NCBI GenBank assembly: GCA_002245135.1
Contig: NGBS01001178.1
Location: 86,802 to 150,801, forward strand
Direction: 5' to 3'
Origin: Proteromonas lacertae
Taxonomy: Eukaryota > Sar > Bigyra > Opalinata > Proteromonadidae
Length of the DNA: 64,000 bases
Part shown: one piece after another, positions 61,729-64,000 of the stretch
Numbering within the stretch: the stretch's first letter is position 1
Layout of the letters: the number at the start of each line of letters is the position of its first letter
Program-made: the position numbers and the translations under genes
Notes under the pieces: generated by a model
What the model was told of the DNA's origin: nothing
Database searches by the model: none
Seen by the model: only the letters and a program-made list of their open reading frames with translations

Positions 61729-64000
61729 GAGCAAGCATAAAAAGCTTTTAAAAGCATCTTTTAAACTTCTAGAACAAACTTCTAATAAAAATAAACATCA
61801 TAAGCATAAGCATCACCATCATCATAAACATAAACATACAGATGAACCACCACCAGAAGAAGCTCCAAAACGAAGATTAGCTCCATTATTTAGTACAGAT
61901 GCTATTCAAAATAAAAAAAGATACAATAATGATATACCAATAATCAGTGATACATTCTTTGGTGGATTAATGCCTTCTTCCCTACCAAAACCTAATCAAA
62001 ATCAAAGATTTAATGATAGAATACGTGATGCTAGAGAAGTTGATAAATCATCTCAAGGTGTTACTAGGAAATGGGTTTTCAATTATAACAATAGAAATTA
62101 CAGTACACCACAACAATGTTATCATGATTTTGTTAATAATAGTGATATTAAAGATATATTACATGAATTAGCTGATACTATGAATATGATAAAATTCTTC
62201 TTTATTGTACGTTCAATTTATATACCAGATGAGTCTACTGACAGTGATGATGAAGTTTCTATATTTAGTCGTAGTAGACTATGTGAAATAACAAAAATGT
62301 CTACTGTAGGTGAAATACAAACTATACTGGAGAATATATTTACACAAATATCAGAAGATGATTCAAATCATCCTCAAAGTGGTCTTACTTTTGCTAGAGT
62401 AAATACTATAGAATTATTGTAACAAAATTTAAAGTGATATGTGGAAGTAGTTTTATTGTTTTACCTGCTAAATTTCAAGGTCTTAGATGTTTAACAAATG
62501 TAAAAAATGAAGATAATGAATGCTTTAAGTGGAGTGTACTATGCTCATTATATTCTAATAATCTCCAATGTAATAAAGATAAACCTGAAAAATACAAAAT
62601 GTATGAAAAGAAACATGATTGGAGTATGTTAACATTCCCTGTTGATGCTACAGACAATGTATCTATTGATAAATTTGAAACAAAGAATCGGCTAAATGTG
62701 AATATATTTTATATTGATATTGCTAAAGATAAAGAAGAAATATTCTTACCCATTCATTTATCTAAACAAAAGAAATCTAAAAAATATAGTGTTGTAAATC
62801 TATTGCTAATAAAAAATGAAGATGGAAATTCACACTATGTGACAATAAATACCTTACCTGCTCTATTTAGAAAAATGATAGATAAAAAGAATAATACTAA
62901 TAATATATTTGTGTGTCCATATTGTCTCTTCTATACTTACGATGATGGATCCTTTAATAGTCACCAAATATATGACTGTCAAGATAAAGAGAATGTATTA
63001 AGATTATTCCCTGATAAAGATGATAAAGAAAAATCATACTTAAAATTTAGACATTGGACTCACCTCCAAACATTACCAGTTGTTATGTATTATGATACTG
63101 AAACTTATTTTGTACCATATGATAATGAATTGAATTTAAGTAGATATAAATCTATGGAAGAAATAGATAATAATGATACTAGAATAGAATTATCAAAAAC
63201 TGAGCAATCTATTATGGCTAGGCATAAGCTTTATTCCTACTGTATCTATGTAGATAGTAAAATACCAGATATAAACAGTTTTACTGTGATTAAATATAAA
63301 CAAAATGAGGATCATAATATTGAAAATGATTTTTTGTCTTGGATATATTAAATATATACGATCAAATATGTACAGTTTACAATTATAGACTAGCTAATCC
63401 TAAACCTTTTGATGGAGATGAAATAGCTAAGGATATACATAATAAAAAGAGAAAATGTGACTTTTGTGGTAAACCATTTAATTCTATTGATCATGTAAAG
63501 GTACTTCACCATGATCATTTCACAGGTCATTATATTGCTTCAATTGGTAGTAATGAGAATTAATATTGATATAAAAAAATTAAAAGTACCAATAATAGGT
63601 CATAATGCTATGAAATATGACCAGCATTTCATAGTAAAGGAATTAGCCAAATTTGCTGCAATAACTAATAGTCCACTCAATATTATACCTAATACAGATG
63701 AAAACTATAAGTGTATACAATACAAGAATTTGGTGTTTATTGACAGTTATTTATTCTTAGCAGGTTCTTTAGCAAATTAACTATGATCTAAAAATTACAG
63801 CAGAATTAAATAATACTAAGAAAGAAAAATTCAAAACAATTTATGAGAATTTTAAAGAATATAATGGACATTACCTAGATGATGAAATTATTGAAAAATA
63901 CTTACTTCAAAAATTATTTTCCATATGACATATGACATCTTTGAAGCTTTTGAAGAAAAATTTCAAAGATCTTACTATAGATGATTTTAAGTCTAAATTG
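61729..64000 (+). pseudogene. Polinton/Maverick DNA polymerase B (protein-primed type), N-terminal part, multiply frameshifted, continues past window
   Basis: The N-terminal His/Lys-rich region (about 61780-61850) and a domain around TRKWVFNYNNRNY and EITKMSTVGEIQTILENIF lead into the conserved block GSSFIVLPAKF and NEDNECFKWSVL. Next are a Cys2-His zinc site (FVCPYCLFYTYDD..H..YDC), the exonuclease I motif MYYDTETY, an HNH-like CDFCGKPF...HHDHFTGHY insert, the exonuclease II motif GHNAMKYDQHFI, and MTSLKLLKKNF. Frames change near 62415, 63338, 63565, 63775 and about 63930, so the copy is broken at least five times in 1.6 kb. I chose ATG 61729; an earlier in-frame ATG at 61625 would add 35 residues. 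Polymerase motifs A-C would lie beyond the window. Confidence 0.85.

Larger units (their letters stand above)
56341..64000. mobile_element. Polinton/Maverick-like element, right end outside the window
   Basis: The block begins with nested inverted repeats at 56341-56445. It carries a Polinton-type integrase (minus) and a protein-primed-type DNA polymerase B (plus), with five further intact intron-free ORFs. Absence of introns and the INT plus PolB pairing separate it from the surrounding intron-rich chromosome. Capsid, packaging ATPase and protease genes typical of the family are not seen here and might lie beyond 64 kb. The left boundary is inferred, not proven by a target-site duplication. 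Confidence 0.65.

Noticed and set aside
63339-63563. Stand-alone HNH/endonuclease VII-like gene
   Set aside because: The HHDHFTG segment is a known insert inside Polinton-type polymerase B, and flanking polymerase sequence continues in other frames.
1-64000. tRNA, rRNA or CRISPR features
   Set aside because: No cloverleaf-like GC island, ribosomal core sequence or regularly spaced repeat array was found by eye; CRISPR is not expected in a eukaryotic nuclear region.

Overview
This is nuclear DNA from an AT-rich, gene-dense unicellular eukaryote. Almost every conserved gene is cut by very short spliceosomal introns (about 25-60 nt, most starting GTAT and ending TAG, many padded with TA repeats). 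Intergenic gaps are often 50-300 bp. The code is standard: TAA, TAG and TGA all end housekeeping genes. A NEK kinase and a CCDC148-like coiled-coil protein hint at a flagellated lineage. The lineage itself cannot be fixed from the sequence; a free-living or parasitic protist (amoebozoan, excavate/metamonad-like) or a zoosporic fungus would all fit.

Left part (0.7-42.8 kb), mostly housekeeping. From left to right: a queuosine-tRNA mannosyltransferase (GTDC1/QTMAN), a TMEM260-type glycosyltransferase and a NEK kinase; a 2.44-kb inverted duplication carrying two convergent BTB/putative-Ig/SPRY genes around a MYB factor; G6PD, an unknown protein, Fe-SOD, the proteasome ATPase RPT1, a CCDC148 homologue, an unknown gene and NAC-beta (BTF3). 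A 12.5-kb gene for a giant class C GPCR-like receptor with many tandem periplasmic-binding-like modules follows. Then come an EF-hand-like protein, GRWD1, an EME1-like protein and a small unknown gene.

Transition (43-45 kb): XPB/ERCC3 lacks its N-terminal third and carries an in-frame TAA and a frameshift. Its missing end abuts the accessory region.

Accessory right part (45-64 kb): a Crinkler/RHS-type NTPase-nuclease gene with a coiled-coil extension lies 8 bp upstream of an intact 1,099-aa P-loop NTPase fused to two ubiquitin-specific protease domains, the first with Ser in place of the catalytic Cys. Next are a decayed integrase, a decayed coiled-coil/Ig gene with several in-frame stops, and a Polinton/Maverick-like element starting with nested inverted repeats near 56.34 kb. 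Four small intact ORFs, an integrase with an in-frame TGA, another intact ORF and a heavily frameshifted protein-primed type DNA polymerase B run to the window edge.

Many conserved genes are broken by single-base shifts, often at A/T runs. This may be uncorrected assembly error, so gene integrity should be judged with care. All exon positions are manual and based on reading frame plus family similarity recalled from memory; no searches were run.
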